Below are positions 6,928-7,347 of a stretch of 7,347 nt of DNA, piece by piece; positions within the stretch are counted from its first letter, which is position 1; each line of letters opens with the position of its first letter. The notes beneath the pieces are model-generated. The model saw only the letters and a list, made by a program, of their open reading frames with translations. It was not told where the DNA came from and searched no databases. A program made the translations under genes and the position numbers. The stretch spans positions 1 through 7,347 of the forward strand of contig VBLN01000377.1 of NCBI GenBank assembly GCA_005878685.1, written 5' to 3'. The DNA comes from Deltaproteobacteria bacterium (lineage in GTDB: Bacteria; Desulfobacterota; Binatia; UBA9968).

Positions 6928-7347
6928 TTAAACCACAAAGTAGGCGTTCATGATCGTCTCGTTCCACAAGCGGACAACCGAGGGAGCGATGCCCATAGGA
7001 AGATCTTTGTCGGGAAGCCAGAAGACATGGACGCCGGCCCCGAAGCGTGTGAGCCACACCTTCGGCGTCGGTTTCATCGCCTGGAAGCCAGGAATGATCA
7101 CCTCGCGATAGGCTTCAGCACTGTGGTCGCGGCTGTCTTTGGTGATGCAGAATAGATAGGGCGGCAGCGGCTTCACGCCTGGACCGGATAACTCCCGCGT
7201 GTAGCCCACGTAGCGCCGCACCAGAGCCTCGCTCTCCTCGGAATTCATCCCCAGGCGCACGGCGCTGACTTTGGCGGCCTCGGTTAAGGAAGGGACGATG
7301 GCATGCGTGACGACGTATTCCGCCTTGAAATTGGGACGCTTCTTCGA
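6928..7347 (-). CDS. Unrecognised protein, N-terminus cut by right window edge
   Basis: The frame is open from the stop at 6928 to the edge (139 codons), so the GTG at 7260 is not a convincing start and the true start lies outside. The visible part reads SKKRPNFKAEYVVTHAIVPS at the edge. It continues with a helical stretch (NSEESEALVRRYVGYTRELS), PPYLFCITKDSRDHS, YREVIIPGFQAMKP, KVWLTRFGAGVHVFWLPDKD, and ends VVRLWNETIMNAYFVV. No membrane helix or known catalytic motif is visible and I do not recognise the family. The mixed strand/helix composition suggests a compact globular domain. It is the first visible gene of the minus-strand cluster and its stop is 19 bases before the TPR gene's ATG, so the two are probably co-transcribed. 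Confidence 0.75.
   Translation of the reverse strand, partial: SKKRPNFKAEYVVTHAIVPSLTEAAKVSAVRLGMNSEESEALVRRYVGYTRELSGPGVKPLPPYLFCITKDSRDHSAEAYREVIIPGFQAMKPTPKVWLTRFGAGVHVFWLPDKDLPMGIAPSVVRLWNETIMNAYFVV

Noticed and set aside
6632..7057. 141-codon minus-strand open frame overlapping the TPR gene and the unrecognised protein.
   Set aside because: It is an arginine/serine-rich alternative frame, while the other frames encode TPR repeats and a continuous globular protein.
6703..7155. 150-codon + strand open frame.
   Set aside because: It is antisense to two better-supported minus-strand genes and has low-complexity, shadow-like composition.

Overview
The window carries a two-gene methionine-cycle operon on the + strand and, facing it, a cluster of small accessory genes on the - strand. 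The DNA is moderately GC-rich, with Shine-Dalgarno sequences, GTG/TTG starts, an E. coli-length cobalamin-dependent MetH and an ArsR-methyltransferase fusion of the SahR type. This fits a Gram-negative bacterium of proteobacterial, desulfobacterial or related affiliation. The phylum cannot be fixed from the sequence.

Region 1 (1-144) is a probable divergent promoter region. A minus-strand gene seems to start at 26 and run off the left edge, behind a leader rich in inverted repeats. On the + strand a near-consensus sigma-70 promoter (-35 TTGATA, 17-bp spacer, -10 TATATT) is overlaid by two inverted repeats, one on each promoter element, with centres about two helical turns apart. Region 2 (145-4799) is sahR-like followed 2 bases later by metH. 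An ArsR-type winged helix fused to a SAM-binding methyltransferase fold would sense S-adenosylhomocysteine and control both itself and methionine synthase, which remakes methionine from homocysteine. Region 3 (4800-4859) is a short convergent intergenic stretch without a clear terminator.

Region 4 (4860-7347, all minus strand, reading right to left) looks like one transcription unit: an unrecognised protein cut by the right edge, a small exported TPR protein, a YciI-like protein, and an EntS/MFS_3-like transporter. Two of the four carry lesions as sequenced. The TPR gene has TGA as its second codon, just before an otherwise intact signal peptide. The transporter has a one-base frameshift at a CCC run in mid-protein. 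MetH also lacks about seven residues in its folate-binding domain compared with E. coli MetH.

I see no wholly new system. The items most worth checking are the compact operator/promoter, the MetH deletion, and the two lesions in the minus-strand operon.
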